A DNA stretch of 64,000 bases from Psettodes erumei (GCA_016785225.1 JAFBJZ010000357.1:2423501-2487500); one strand, 5' to 3'. Shown: positions 24,466 through 36,784, numbered from the stretch's first letter. Program-made: numbers and translations. The notes: generated from the letters alone by a model not told the origin.

Positions 24466-25148
24466 AAATATAAAAATGGGGGAACAGTAAGACAACATGT
24501 CTTATGCTTGTCTGTGTCCACCAAGGTAACTGAGATGCATGTGGCAGTTAGGGAGTTCTTGCCAGCATAATTATTACACAGAATGTTGCGCACTCTTAAT
24601 TGTGTGCTCTTATGCTGATGTGCTTACAACAAGAAGCTCTCCATCTCACAACTATCACTACAATGTGCACTAGTCACAGTACGAAAGTAACACTGCTCTC
24701 GTCACCAGGGATCGTACTGGTGAAAAAACTGATCCCTTGCGGCATGGCACCCCCGCTGTATTTTGTGCCCTAAGCAACCGATATTTTGCATATGCCTGGG
24801 GCTACCCCTGACTTCTACTGTTATCCAGAAATCTGTGCTTAAGACTTAATTCAGCCTAAACAAATGGTGAGCCACTAAATGTTAATTAATTAAATAAGGA
24901 TATAATGTCACTGACATATTTATCATTTAGTAAATGTGTGCGTGGGGATGATTCTTCATGCTTTTCTTAATAACTCAAAATCTCAGTTCAACTGGTTATA
25001 TATAAAAAACAGAAAAGGTCAGCAGAAAAAAGTAACAAATATGATTGCCAACATAGGAGGAAAGTATGAACTGCAAATTTCTGCGTAGGGGAGAAAAGAC
25101 AACAAATACTCCTTGAAAGTCTCCGGAATGTCTTTTTTTTTTTAACAG

Positions 25149-25293
25149 TCGGAAAGAAATCCAGACAGAGGGGATCACAGAGTTCTTCTCTGGAGAATGC
25201 AACAAATGGGAACACGTCTTCAAGGGAGCAAGGCAGTTCCAGGGGAGTGTTAACCAGGGGCAGAAGGACGACTTTGAGGATCCAGGAGAGAAG
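25149..25293 (+). other. candidate internal exon (unassigned)
   Basis: A 145-base segment framed by a strong acceptor (long T run, then TTAACAG at 25142-25148) and a near-consensus donor (AAG/GTGAGT at 25294). Two frames are open throughout. One reads ...EIQTEGITEFFSGECNK..., with a phase 2 start and a phase 0 end. The other reads ...GKKSRQRGSQSSSLENATN..., with a phase 1 start and a phase 2 end, and is Ser/Arg-rich. The opposite strand is also open, so openness is weak evidence. The splice sites are the main support. No family is recognised. It lies about 50 bp from a LINE RNase H relic on the other strand. Confidence 0.3.
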
Positions 25294-25336
25294 GTGAGTT
25301 GGGCTGTTGGCTGGATGACGCAAACACAGGAGTGTT

Positions 25337-25533
25337 ACAAAAACTCCACATCTATGGTCCGACCTCTGAATTCTGAATAAAGGTTCAAACATTAATTCTT
25401 CCTTGATTGACTTCACAGTTTGTTAAGTTAAAAGAGCTGCTGCATAGTCAGCACACAGCACCACTCTGTCTGGTCTCACATCTTCCACCCACTGAAGACC
25501 ATCAATCACTGCCATCATCTCATCACTGGTGTA
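25337..25533 (-). pseudogene. LINE RNase H domain fragment
   Basis: The minus strand reads SDEMMAVIDGLQWVEDVRPD, then RVVLCADYAAALLT, a stop, then KEELMFEPLFRIQR. I recognise this as the RNase H-like domain carried at the C-terminus of some non-LTR retrotransposon polyproteins, such as I-clade elements in fish. In these, 'AE(L/M)xAVxxxLQWVEEVRPxRVxICSDSxxAL' is followed by 'RQDLxxEIxxxLxRIQ'. The Glu of DEMMAV and the Asp of CADYA correspond to two catalytic acidic positions. The 'WVPAHxG' segment that should follow is not recognisable. One in-frame stop and truncation at both ends make it a dead fragment. Confidence 0.7.
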
Positions 25534-25544
25534 TAAAACTATAA

Positions 25545-26629
25545 TTTACATGTAATTCTATTCCCTAAATACATTTTAAATTGTTGGATGTGGACTCCTG
25601 GTCCAACATGATCATTTTGATCTTTTTTATATATATATACACACACAAACACACACTCTATATCATAGTGGATCATAACACTTTCTAACCAATATTTCTC
25701 AGCTTTAGCCTTAAATAATAGCCATGGGCAAACATTACTTATTGGAGTAGGGGAATTAAAACTTCCTTTCAAAATCATTTTCTTAATGACCATAACAATC
25801 CTAATCTGTATCCTCTAGCCTCCAATGCTAACCTGAATGGCCTGTAGACGACTCTTTTCAGAGTTAGAGAGGCGGGCTAGATGGGCAGGACAGTATGACA
25901 ATAAATATTATTAGCAAAAGAAACTTAAAGTATTCAAGCTGCAGAAAAGTGGCCCCTGTGGTGCAATATTGGATTGTTAATACTGATACATAACGATACA
26001 AGCATAAGCAATATTTTTACTACTGTAGCTACTCATGGTAGAGCCAGTTTAAGTTTTATTGTTAGGTCATTCCAAACCTATTGGTCAGGCCCCCCTCTCA
26101 CAAAATACAGGACATAAATCTGGGACATTGTGAAATCTTTAATAGGAGAGGGGCAGTGAAACAAACAAAATGGGGGAAAATTAATAATAGGTGGTGAACG
26201 AAGTAAAAGTCTTGATACCTCACTGCACAAATCCTCGGTTACAGGTAAAAGTCCGGCACTAAAGATTTTACAATAAACTGACTGGCAGTCACTTTACAGA
26301 GTACCTGCCAGTCCAGGTACCTGCTACAGAGACAACAAAATCAGACTGACATCATCCATACACACCTACAAACCTGGGCATGAGACTGGGTTGGGCAGGG
26401 GAAAAACATGTGGCAAGCACTCAAGATACTAGATAAACTACATTGGTTTGAAAGGTAGGTTGACTGCCAAGAAACTAATCGGAAATTCACATCCATCTAA
26501 ACAAATCTCGTGATTCTCGGGATTCCATGACTCTTTCACAAACTCTCATGAAAATTGGAGATCCAGCATCAGTGTCCAGTTGGACAACTTGTTTGTGTTG
26601 TATGTAATCCCTAAATAATTACCTGAAAG
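25545..26629. other. non-coding DNA
   Basis: A short TA/CA alternating run lies at 25629-25655. No gene is recognised. Confidence 0.5.
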
Positions 26630-27050
26630 ACACATTCAAAAAAGGGAAGGAGGGAAAGGTTGTATACTGAAAGGAGGAAGCCTCATTTAAAGAGAGTCAA
26701 GTGGGATTGTAGCATGACAGCAGACTGTTCAGTATATCCAAGGTCAGGTAAGAATGAACCGCCTGAATGGAGCTGGCAAAACAAGCAAAGAATAAGGCAA
26801 AGCGGAATAGAGGAACCACACAATAGATAGACAGTGGTAGGAGGACTTCTGAGGGGTATACGAGAGGAGTGATGCAGGATAGATATAGGGAAGCAGAGGG
26901 AGAATAGAAAGAGGGATAAATGGGAAGGAAGAATAATGAACTGCGGGGAGAAAACAGAGAGAACTCAAGGAGGAGGAAGAAGAAAGGAACAAGCAGTAAA
27001 CTCAAATATGTCTAGAGGGGAGGCCAAACTACAGAATCAAGGACAGAGTG
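26630..27050 (+). other. purine-rich tract
   Basis: The plus strand is dominated by GGAAG, GAGGAG and AGAGA words over about 400 bases. The minus-strand frames at 26697-27005 and 26744-26992 (Ser/Leu/Phe-rich) are the by-product of this bias and are not called as genes. Sub-stretches could form triplex (H-DNA) structures. Confidence 0.6.
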
Positions 27051-28390
27051 AAGTGGTATACAACTACATTAGGAAGAAAATATCTTAGGATAGGAAACTG
27101 GCATATACTTTCAGAAACTGAAGACACACATATTACAGTGGACATCTTGGAGAAAAATGATTAGCAGAAATGCACGATGAAAGCTTAATTTGCTTCATTC
27201 ACTCCCTACAGTATATTCTTTTCCTACATTTGAAAGTCAGGGTGGAGAACCAGAGAGTGATAAAAAGAAAAAAGAAACACTCAAGAGTAGAAAGAGAGGG
27301 AACATGTCATGAAAGGCGTGGACAAGTTCTTAAGGCTGTCGGCATGTTTTCTGTCTTTTCATTTTCGCACTTCTTTCTTCCACTCCATCTGTCGCCGTCC
27401 TTGAAGTGGTGAGGGAACAATCAGTGCTGGTGAGGAGAGACAAAAGACAAGACATCACTTACACACAAACACTCTCTCACACACACACGTACACACATAA
27501 ATACAGATACAAAGCCATATGTACAGGACAGTGTGCATGGGGACACATCCAGTGTTACATAAACAAACTGACTCACAAAAAAATGCACTGTACCTACTGT
27601 CTTTCTTTGTCATTCTTTTTCTTGTTTTGTGTTATCTTTCCCCTGTGTTTTCATGAACTCAGCCTTCTAAATCTCTCTCTCAGATTGCCCCTCTTGCTGT
27701 CTCTTTCACCTGTACTTTATCTTCTCTTTCACTCTCAGTTTGAATTTCCACCCAAGACAAGTCCTTTTTCTTCTAAATGGAGCTTTTTCCCCTGGTTTCT
27801 CTCTGTCCCTCTATCTCTCAGCATGGCTTTTGTCCCGCTGTACAGATCTGCTCATGTTTATATCCATGAATAACCCACACCGGGACTGTCAAAGCATATT
27901 ACTCATGTACAGCACATTTTATGGATTTCTATTTTTTCTTTCATATTGTTTTTGGTTTTTTATAGTGCCAGCCACCCACAGACAGGGTTGGATACAAGCA
28001 TTAATACCACATTAATAAGATCCTGATTCACAAACCTTGCAGTTGCACATGTAAAACTGAAGAAAATAGACTTGAAGCATAAAAAAAATACTTGAGGCAC
28101 AGCTGTGCTTTGAGCTAAATGCTAACATCAGCATGTCAACATGCTTGCAATGAAAACGATGATGATACACAGGTATGCTTGTTCACCTTTTTCATATTAG
28201 CATACTAACATTTTGATGGATGATTGTCATTACTTTCTTTTTCATTTTTTAATAATCCTTTCCACACATCCAAAAAAGAGACTTTTACCCATGAACTCTG
28301 AATGCTGAGGCCCAAAGTCTGAGGTTGTCTTCGACTGTCAGGACACACAGAGTACAGGCAGCAGCACACAGGGCAACAGGTAACCCCCAA
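27051..28390. other. non-coding DNA, CA-rich then pyrimidine-rich
   Basis: An interrupted CA-rich stretch lies at about 27470-27510. The stretch 27600-27830 is T/C-rich, which explains the hydrophobic plus frames at 27406-27873 and 27740-28015. No gene is called. Confidence 0.5.
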
Positions 28391-28412
28391 CACACACACA
28401 CACACACACACA
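28391..28412 (+). repeat. (CA)11 microsatellite
   Basis: Uninterrupted CA run. Confidence 0.95.
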
Positions 28413-29084
28413 AAAATGAATTCAAGCTGCCACTTTGATCTAAACTTTGACATGAACCCAAACATCCAGATATCATCAATGTAAACAACAGTTTTAACAT
28501 ATATTTAGTATTTTTCCTATATTTATTGGTCACAATAATATTACACAAATATATTAATCAGTAACATCTCCCAGCAATATGAAGGATGTTGACGCTGATA
28601 ATTTGGTGAAAAAGTTAACTTCTGTCGAACTACATCTTTATTTCAGCCAGTGTGTGTATGTGTGTGTGTACTATTACAAGATGACTTGATAGGTGTAATG
28701 GCTCTGCCACTGCATCAGAATGATTGAAATAGAAATAGATGGAAGCTGTCAGTGAGGTTGAAAGTCACATAGTTGGATAAATCACTGCCGTCACGGGGGG
28801 AAAAAGTGTGTAACTTAATTCTTTAACCTTTACTTCTTCTTTCCTTTTTTTCAAACTTATTTGAGTGATTTCCATAATCATTAGCTTTGAAAGAAAGCCA
28901 CTGGAGCCTGCATAAATTTACATAAGTATTTCTACATTTATATACAAAAAGCTTTAAGAAATACTATTACATCTGTAATTTATAAATTGATGTGGCTGAG
29001 TGCAGTAGAAGTGTGTAAATTGGGATGGTGTGCTCCTGTTTCCTGAATCCGCATGGTGCCGCATAATCCATCATTTGAAAAAGT
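28413..29084. other. non-coding DNA
   Basis: A short interrupted TG run occurs at 28650-28670. Nothing else is recognised. Confidence 0.5.
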
Positions 29085-29124
29085 CATCAGTCACACACAT
29101 ACATCATCAGTCACACGCATACAC
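29085..29124 (+). repeat. 20-bp tandem duplication
   Basis: CATCAGTCACACACATACAT at 29085-29104 is followed directly by CATCAGTCACACGCATACAC. The two units differ at two positions. Confidence 0.93.
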
Positions 29125-29269
29125 ACACAAAACTATTTTAGTAAAACATTTTAGACATGCAAACTTAATATCCTACAATCCAGGACAAGAAAAGATTAAT
29201 GAACAAACAGAGACACACTTTGAGCCATATGTCTGTCACAAGCAGTCAGATTATTAATGTACACACATG

Positions 29270-29650
29270 CAGTTTCCAATGGCAGATCCCTGTCCTCGAC
29301 TGACTTTCAGTAATTCTGCAGCCAGCAGCACAGCTGAATGTAAGTGCTGGTGGGATGAGGTGGAATACATTATCAGATCTTGTGATGGACACTCAATCTC
29401 AGTCGTTGCCAATGAAATTATTTTTAAAAGAGGCACCCTCCACAGCATCCCGTTGTTTTCTTGCGGAGCAGAAAGGTGTATGGAGTGAATAAGCCACAAA
29501 GGTCTCTCCCAGGAGGAAACGGATGTTGCTGTGTGGGAGGTGCGGACTCTCCACGACTGGGCCTGCATTTCCATTATAGCGTAGGAGGAGTTAACACATT
29601 TGGTTGACTCTGGTCTGACACACTTCCCACTCCACGTTACATGACACACT
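29270..29650. other. CpG-retaining patch
   Basis: CpG dinucleotides are visibly denser here than in the flanks (for example near 29296, 29400, 29450, 29462, 29520, 29541, 29556, 29581 and 29656). The 131-codon minus frame (29254-29649) and a 73-codon plus frame overlap here, and neither shows a domain. An unmethylated regulatory element or an old coding remnant is possible. Confidence 0.35.
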
Positions 29651-29659
29651 CTGACTCCG

Positions 29660-30629
29660 ACTCAGACAACATGTTCACACTGAAGCCACAAGTCAGCATG
29701 CGTTAGGTATGCTTCAAGTGAAATGATTGTCTAACTTCCCACCTAACTGCGAAATTAAGTTGAGTCTGAAAGTGAAAGATTACTGATGACAGATAACACT
29801 CACACATGAGTATGTACACATGCATGCATGTGTTTATGTGTATGTAGTACACATGAGTTGAAGTATAGTGTTTATTGACACTTACATGTGTGACCACAAT
29901 GTGTGCCAGTGTGTTAAAAGCCCCTGAAATCATGCTATCATGCCGGGATTTCCCACCTGAACACGTACATATTTACGCTCACTCTTCCATGCTGTTTGAT
30001 GGTGAGCCAGGCTGTCACATGACTGTCAACATGGTCAGTCCTCCCTATCAGCTTTTCCGCTGGAGGGATGAATCAGCAGGGTTTAAAATTACCTGTTGCA
30101 ATGCTGGAGGTGAAACAGAGTTTCAGCACGTTAACTGACCGATGGTCTGATAAGTGCTGACAGCAGACATGAGGCGGGTTGGCTTTAGGATGCTGGAATT
30201 TCAGTTGAAGCTGTCTGCAGGGGCACATCCACATTACTTAAAAAGACAGATGTGATGGGTGAGTCAACCTTTGTAACCCTGATAACATACCTCCAGAAAC
30301 CTCCTTCCCCTTTTTTCCCCAAACACATTTATAGACAGAAAGACCGAAAAACCAGAGGCTTCTGTCTCTTATGAACAGCTGTGAATTGGTAGCTTTTAAA
30401 GGGGTTTAAACACAACACTACCATGACAATGTATTATCTACCTGAGATCTGTGAAATACATGGTTGAATGGTTGAATGTTTTCCACAATGGGACACTCAG
30501 CCTCTGTGTGAGTTCCAGACCACAACTGACAATTTGTTCTGCTTCCAGTCAAGATTTCCAAATGAGTATTTATCTTCTGTCATGTTTTCATCCTGGGCCA
30601 TGAGCAACTCAGAGTCACATAAGGCATGC
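29660..30629. other. non-coding DNA
   Basis: The plus frame at 29875-30138 has no recognisable domain. No gene is called. Confidence 0.5.
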
Positions 30630-30655
30630 CCACACACACACACACACACACACAC
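30630..30655 (+). repeat. (CA)13 microsatellite
   Basis: Uninterrupted CA run. Confidence 0.95.
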
Positions 30656-31199
30656 CATTCTGCAAATCTTCAAGCAGTTGTCCAGCTCCATGATTAGTAG
30701 GCTCAACCAACTTGTAGCAGTGGCAAGTTTTGGCTGGTCAGGACTTGTCTGCATTTAGCTTCCACTGCCATCGAGGACTGGCTGAGTGTCCAAATGTCGA
30801 CCTTGGTTGTTGCCAGTTCTGAGTTTTGGATGGAAATTACAGTGCGGAAATATTGGTTGGTAATGTCCTGCGGATGTTTTATACTTGGCAACATGCTGGA
30901 GAAACTTGCAATCGCCTATAAATTTCCAATGCAACTTTTTAAAGTAAGTGTGAATTCCTAAAAACAGGAAAGGAAAGACAACGGCATAGACAGGGAAAAG
31001 AAGAGAGTGAGAGATCAGATAAAAATAGACAGTGGAGAATTGAAGTTAATTTGTTTCTTTGATGACAGCAGAACACCCACGATCTGACTGAACATATTAG
31101 CACAACGTTTCGAATCGGATATCTCTTCTATCTCACAGCCCTCACATTACAGATAAGCTCTTGTCCATTTTATCTCCCAATCTGCCTCTTGTCTGTTCA
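30656..31199. other. non-coding DNA
   Basis: Nothing recognised. Short purine-rich words occur around 30965-31015. Confidence 0.5.
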
Positions 31200-31565
31200 A
31201 GGCTTTTTTCCCCCAAAAAAATCTTGATCACAAATCCCTTCCTTCCCATCACAAACATAGATAGCTGTATCATACCCACCCCTGCTTTGTGTCTCTGATG
31301 TAGTTTTCTTCTTCCGTTGCTCCAGTTTAAAAACGCTTTGCCTCCCAGCGTCATTTTTTTCCATCTCTTTCATTTTCACTTTCTTTAGACAGATGGCATC
31401 TCTAATCCCTCTCCTCTGTCTCATTTTTCTCCCATTCCTTATTCATACCCTCTGTGTACGTCTTTTCTTTCTGCCCCTTTAACCCCTATTCCCCTCACTC
31501 ATTCTCCCCGATGTCCTTTCTTCTCCTTCCCTCTTTCCTTCTCATCGTGTCCCAGTCCCTCTGAA
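31200..31565 (+). other. pyrimidine-rich tract
   Basis: About 360 bases with long T/C stretches on the plus strand (CTTTTCTTTCTGCCCC, CCTTCCCTCTTTCCTTCTC). This is the opposite polarity to the purine tract at 26630-27050. The Lys/Arg-rich minus frames here follow from that bias and are not called. Confidence 0.6.
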
Positions 31566-32457
31566 ATGTATTACTGTCATCTAGTGTTTAAAAAAATGAA
31601 CCACAGCAACACTGAGTGTGGTCAACGGACCAAGGAGGTTCAGTCTTCTTCTCAACTGCCCTTGTTAACAAAAACAATTAACATCACACAGCAACAGTGA
31701 AGAATCCTTGATGATGATGACATTAAGAGGTTTTTGTTTTTAATTAAGGGAAGTTTCTTTTGCTGAGGTCTGTAAATGCCTTTCATATAAAGTTAATAAA
31801 CTGCTTAGGGAATAATTGAAATTCCACAAGGCATGTACATAAAGCTTAATGACTTATTTACGTGCTTAAACACTAACTAACCCTAATAACCCCAATTATT
31901 GGATCAAATTTAGGAAAAACTACAGCAACATTGCATTCCTTTTATAACTGAAGTTCCTCAGGCGTGCTGGAGCTGGACCCTCTTGATACAAGACATAATA
32001 TCCAATAATATTAAAGAGAAAATCTGGGGCAGAAAAAATCTTCTCACAATAAGAACATAACTTTACAACATTTACATCTAATCTAATCTTGCCCTTTATT
32101 CTAGATTAATTTTCATGCGACTGTCATTTTCAAATACTCTCTTTTACAACACCTTGATAGATATAGTTGGCTGTAACCTGACAATATCACACATGAATTC
32201 AAATGGGAAATTCCAGCGAGTAGCAGCACTCGAAGGCAAGCCCACCTACACAAAGTTAACTCTTTGTAGTGACAGATGAACTGTATGTTTCTCCTTGGGA
32301 AACAAGGGGACTGAGGCATTAGCCTGCTGGATCGAAGTGATGTTAGCATTTGTGAAATTCTCACTGTTCCTGCCGTCATATTATTCTAGATGTAGATGAA
32401 GCTTCTCTGAATATTAAATGCATATAATAAAGAAAGTCAAAACTTTGCTGATAAAAA
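31566..32457. other. non-coding DNA
   Basis: Nothing recognised. The minus frame at 32113-32379 has no domain. Confidence 0.5.
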
Positions 32458-32630
32458 ACGAGATCTCACCAATCAACAGTAATCCATCAGCTCCAGGGGA
32501 TCTTTTTTGTTGTCTGACAAATGCATGTGATGGACGTAACAACATACAGTTTCTCGTCAACGCTAACTCATTGCAGTTTGTCGTCTGCCTCGGGCATCTT
32601 GCTGTGACGCTCGAACGATCAGAAAACCCT
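32458..32630. other. small CpG-retaining patch
   Basis: About ten CpGs in 170 bases (ACGAG, GACGTAAC, TCTCGTCAACGC, GTCGTC, CTCGGG, GACGCTCGAACGATC), far above the surrounding sequence. Complementary frames are open on both strands (32414-32642) but show no domain. It could be a conserved regulatory element. Confidence 0.35.
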
Positions 32631-32642
32631 GCCTTCATTTAA

Positions 32643-33434
32643 TGCAGTTCAATCCATACTGTGAGCTCACTCACCTGCATCAGTAAAGTGAAGGGCATTT
32701 CCCCACACGATGAAAATGTAGCCCAACATCAAGGCAACGGGAGAACAGCATACTTGCAAACAATGTGAAAAGATGCTCCAGGACTGCTTTTGAAATCTAA
32801 ATCATAGGGAGAGGGTTTTTTTAAGCTTCTGAAAAACTGTTCCACTATCTTTACACTTGTCCAGTCTTGTTTGGACAATACATTTTATAGCTGTAACCAC
32901 TGAGACTTTGTTCAGCTGAAAGCAATTTGACCAGCTTCCTTCACTGAGCAATTGTAATTATTCGGTAGTCGTCAGTGAGGTGTTGCATGTCTCTGCACAC
33001 CCACTCCACAGGCTGCCAATAGCAACAGTTTGCTGACTTTCTTTGAGTGATATGACAAGCATGTCAGTGTGCGAACCACAGGCCAGGCTGTCTTACTGTC
33101 AGGTATGTGAAGGTTAATGTGACTTTGAGTGATGATTGGATGCTTTAACCCAGGTTTCCATTCACTTCTTTTTTTAACATCTGCAGTGGCTGCTTATCAT
33201 CTGGTGTGAGCTGGATCAACACAAATGACAATTAATAGAAATGGAATAGCAGCTTCATGAACTTCATGCTTTTCACTACAGATAATCAGGAACATGTATG
33301 AGATGAGTGGTTGCCAAAGGAATATAGCTGTAACTATAATGAAATAGAAGCACTTCTACATGAGAAGTTGGTGCGGTGCATATCCAGTGGAGGATGAGTT
33401 TTGAGCTACAATATAAGGAGTGTCTCTGTTAATC
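32643..33434. other. non-coding DNA
   Basis: Nothing recognised. Confidence 0.5.
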
Positions 33435-33775
33435 TTACTTGAGGACGAAGATTATTCCATCACATGATTTGGCGATGGGTGTGGTGATGACCTGCCTGGT
33501 GCATGGAAAATTGTAGCCAAGCAGGCACTCATGACAGAATCCAAAGCAAGGACTTGTTTGTCTGGCTTTACCATGGCTTGGGGAGCTGCAGATCCCTTCA
33601 CTGCCGTGAGCACTGGGACCAGGGACTTTAAAGTAGCAGGCAGGAGGGGCTACAGAGGAGGGAGAGCAGGACAAAATGTGCATGAGGGAATCTAAGGGAA
33701 ATTTGGAATGGGTAGGTTGCAGCATTTTGGATTGGAGTTCTCCAAAGTTTTTGGGGTTTTTTTCTTTTTTTCCAG

Positions 33776-33851
33776 GAGACTGACTATGAGGAAATTGAAG
33801 TTGACATAAGTCGACTGGGGCCCTGCAGGCTGCCTGCAGAGGATACATCTG
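33776..33851 (+). other. candidate exon (unassigned)
   Basis: A strong acceptor (TTTTTTTCTTTTTTTCCAG ending at 33775) is followed by the single open frame ETDYEEIEVDISRLGPCRLP and then AEDTSG. A usable donor GTATGA begins at 33852. If the donor is not used, the same frame continues to a stop near 33964. The acidic DYEEIEVD word is protein-like, but I recognise no family. A 137-codon minus frame (33435-33848) overlaps it and is equally unassigned, so at most one of the two is real. Confidence 0.27.
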
Positions 33852-33969
33852 GTATGATAGATGTCGAGTGTAAACTTGCAGGGTCAGGCGGTGGTGCTGG
33901 TGAAAGCTATAGAATGACTTTTAAGAACTGCAGCAGAAATATGAAATATCTACATTCCATGAGCTGAAT

Positions 33970-36780
33970 TTGATATTGGTTGATTTTTTTTGTTGGAGTA
34001 CTTCCCATAAAGTTTTAAGTGATGCAAAGGAGAACATGCATATCAACATCAAATAAAATCAGCCATCAGGACAGAAACTTCCAAGCTCAGTCATGACATC
34101 AGTGCAGACTGGTTATTTTAGCCAACATATTTGCTAAATAAACCACTTCTACCATAAATTGACTTGTTCTCAAACCTTGGTTTGTGTTGCTTTAAGTGCA
34201 CGACAATAAGAATTATATTCTTACTACACATAACCACAATACTGTCCATGTTGTTCAGTTCAACCTTGTAGTTTTTATACAGGTTAACAATTTAATGTGA
34301 TTTGCTTCACCAACCTCACATGTTTTGACTGATGATGCTCTTTTGACTGTAAATCGTTCATGGTGAATAACCATTGCCAGTGTCCAGTCAGGTGACACAG
34401 TGTAAATTATTAATTAATTCAGACCAGTGTACTGGCTCAGCTGTTTAACTGACTTCTTTCATTAGCATTGTACTGCAGGAAGATGCACTGTTGGCTGTAC
34501 AATTTAAATTTTTAATCTTCAAAATGAGGTTAAACCATTTCAAAAAAGTGTCCTTTTTTAAAAGTGATATTCATCTTGTATAAAAGGAACAGAGCACACA
34601 CAGCATGTAATGCTGTCTCAGGTTTACCTCTGGGTGTCCAATTTAATGTTGAGATCAAGGTATGTCAGAGTGATGCCTTGTTAGCCTGCATAAACTGATG
34701 GTGCATACTTAGTTTTTTCATTGAAACAGTGAGGTGTGAAATACTGTTTGTAGCCATCCTACAAATTATCATAATGTCCATTCTGAGTGCTATTACAATT
34801 TATGACCGTCCTGTGTGCAGGTATTTTCTCAATATTGCCAGAAGGCAATTGTCAATAAATCTCATGACAGAACCAAAACCAACAACGTGTTTCCCACTTC
34901 TTCTTTCCAAACATAAATAATTTAAAATGTCTTTAAAAGGGGTCATGAATATACACTATCATTGATTTTTTTTAAAAAGGGGATACATTTTTTTTTTCAT
35001 AATACATCTGGGCACTGTAAGTTATCGTAAATGTTGTATAAAAATATGTAAGTTGTTGCAGGCTATTTTCAGCTGGGGGTTTGGTGCTCTTGTGAGTATA
35101 TACAGCAGCAAGGAGTATTTGGGACGACCTCAAAATAAACCAGAGTGCACATGCCTATTGTAATAAAGGACACGTCCTTTACACCAAAGTCTGTACACCA
35201 AAGTAGATAGGTAGGTAGTAGGAGATATATTATATCAGGCTACACAAGTGGCACTTGTTACAGGGTCAGTTCATTGTTTTTGTTCTTTTCAGGAGATGCT
35301 GAGAAAGAAAATGTCACCAGATTTATCTTTGATTCACTTCTCTTATATTTGTAGTTTTATGGTCTTAAGTTGAAATTCCATTCAGCAGAACCTCACAGCA
35401 GCACAGCTCAAACACCCTGTACAAGCAGAAATGCCTCCCTGACATCACTGATAGTCCTGAAGTAATACCAATCTCAGCCTCAGCTGAGGTACGGGGTGCA
35501 CTGCTGTGACAAATTGGAGCACTGATTGCCTTCTCGTGTGTAAATTGTTTGTTATATTGATAGAACAAGTGAGAATAGCACACCATGGTGAAGTTTACAC
35601 CATAGTGTGCCATTCTCTACATTATAACACTTTTTTTAAATTTTGGTGCATCTGGTATTTGAACTAATGTCCATTTTTATTGTATTTCATTCAAAATATT
35701 CACACTGTTAGTTTTCCCTTAATGCCTCTGATTTACAAGAGCTTAGAATACACACAAACCATCGTTACCAATGAGTCTTCCCTAACAGGTGCACACTCTT
35801 GCACACCCACACACATCCGCATCTAGGCACACACAGTACCCGCTAAGCTGTGCTGGTAGCATGCTATTTCAGCAGCCTACTGCTTTATCAACGTGAGAAC
35901 CTGAAATAGAGATACCCTGCTTTCCATGGAGATACACTCGTGGACACCATTAGCCCACACACGCATCGTCATCAACACCAGGATTTCCGCACAAGCAACA
36001 CACACAGAGCTAAACAAACTTAAAGATGGAAGACATATATGTATTCACACAGACCTTTCAGATGTGTGTTGATGTCTGTGCACACATACAGACAAGGTGT
36101 GTTCAGTCGGATTTTCTCAGATGTAGGAGCGGAATTACAAACACACAACACAAACACAAAGCTCTGACCTTGGATGAGATAAACACATACTGAGATTGTG
36201 TGTGATAAAGCTTAAGATTAAGGCTCCCCAGACATACAAACACATACTCAGACATGAATAGAAGTCATTGTTCCCTCACAGCTACACCTTCATACACAAA
36301 AGCATTTTACCAGACCAAACATACTGTAATTCTCTTTGCTATACAGAGGTGTCAACTTTCAGGTCATTAAAAAATACAACATGACAACTGGTTTTCCTTA
36401 TTTTGATCTCAGCCTTGGAAAGTCAATACTAAAAGCAACAATTTACAATCAAATATAAATTTAAATGTCTATGAGCTTGTGAAGAAGAACATTTATGCTT
36501 GGTAAGCCTAAAATGAGTATTAATGTAATTGTCTACTAATCTGACAGTTATGATACAACATATGCTCATTCTAAAGATGAGTGGTGTAAGCCATGGTGGA
36601 AAGGGTTGCAAAACTAGTTTGGTAAAAGTCTGTTGACTGGTTAAGACTTACCACAAACATGGATTGAATTGTCAGTCACATGTGAAACACATGATACACA
36701 GGGATTAATATTCTTTCATTTTGGAAAGCTGCAATGCAGAGTCAACTGCTAAAACCTGAAACATAATTAATAGCCATGTA
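33970..36780. other. unique-looking non-coding DNA
   Basis: Short A/T runs occur around 34970-35000, and a direct repeat of ACACCAAAGT lies near 35180-35203. CA-rich interrupted stretches lie at 35750-36310. No gene is recognised. Confidence 0.5.
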
Positions 36781-36784
36781 ATGT

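Larger units (their letters stand above)
22797..25148. other. non-coding DNA with short repeats
   Basis: Holds a (GT)9 run at 23996-24013 and the 12-bp minisatellite at 24431-24465. A B-box-like word GGTTCAAGTCC at 24344 has no convincing tRNA fold. No gene is called. Confidence 0.5.

Noticed and set aside
24988..25416. 142-codon minus-strand open frame
   Set aside because: Only its first about 25 residues (KEELM..FRIQR) belong to the RNase H relic. The rest has no recognisable family and lies opposite a splice-framed candidate exon.
33435..33848. 137-codon minus-strand open frame with several Cys residues
   Set aside because: No zinc-finger spacing or other motif could be matched, and the opposite strand has better splice evidence.
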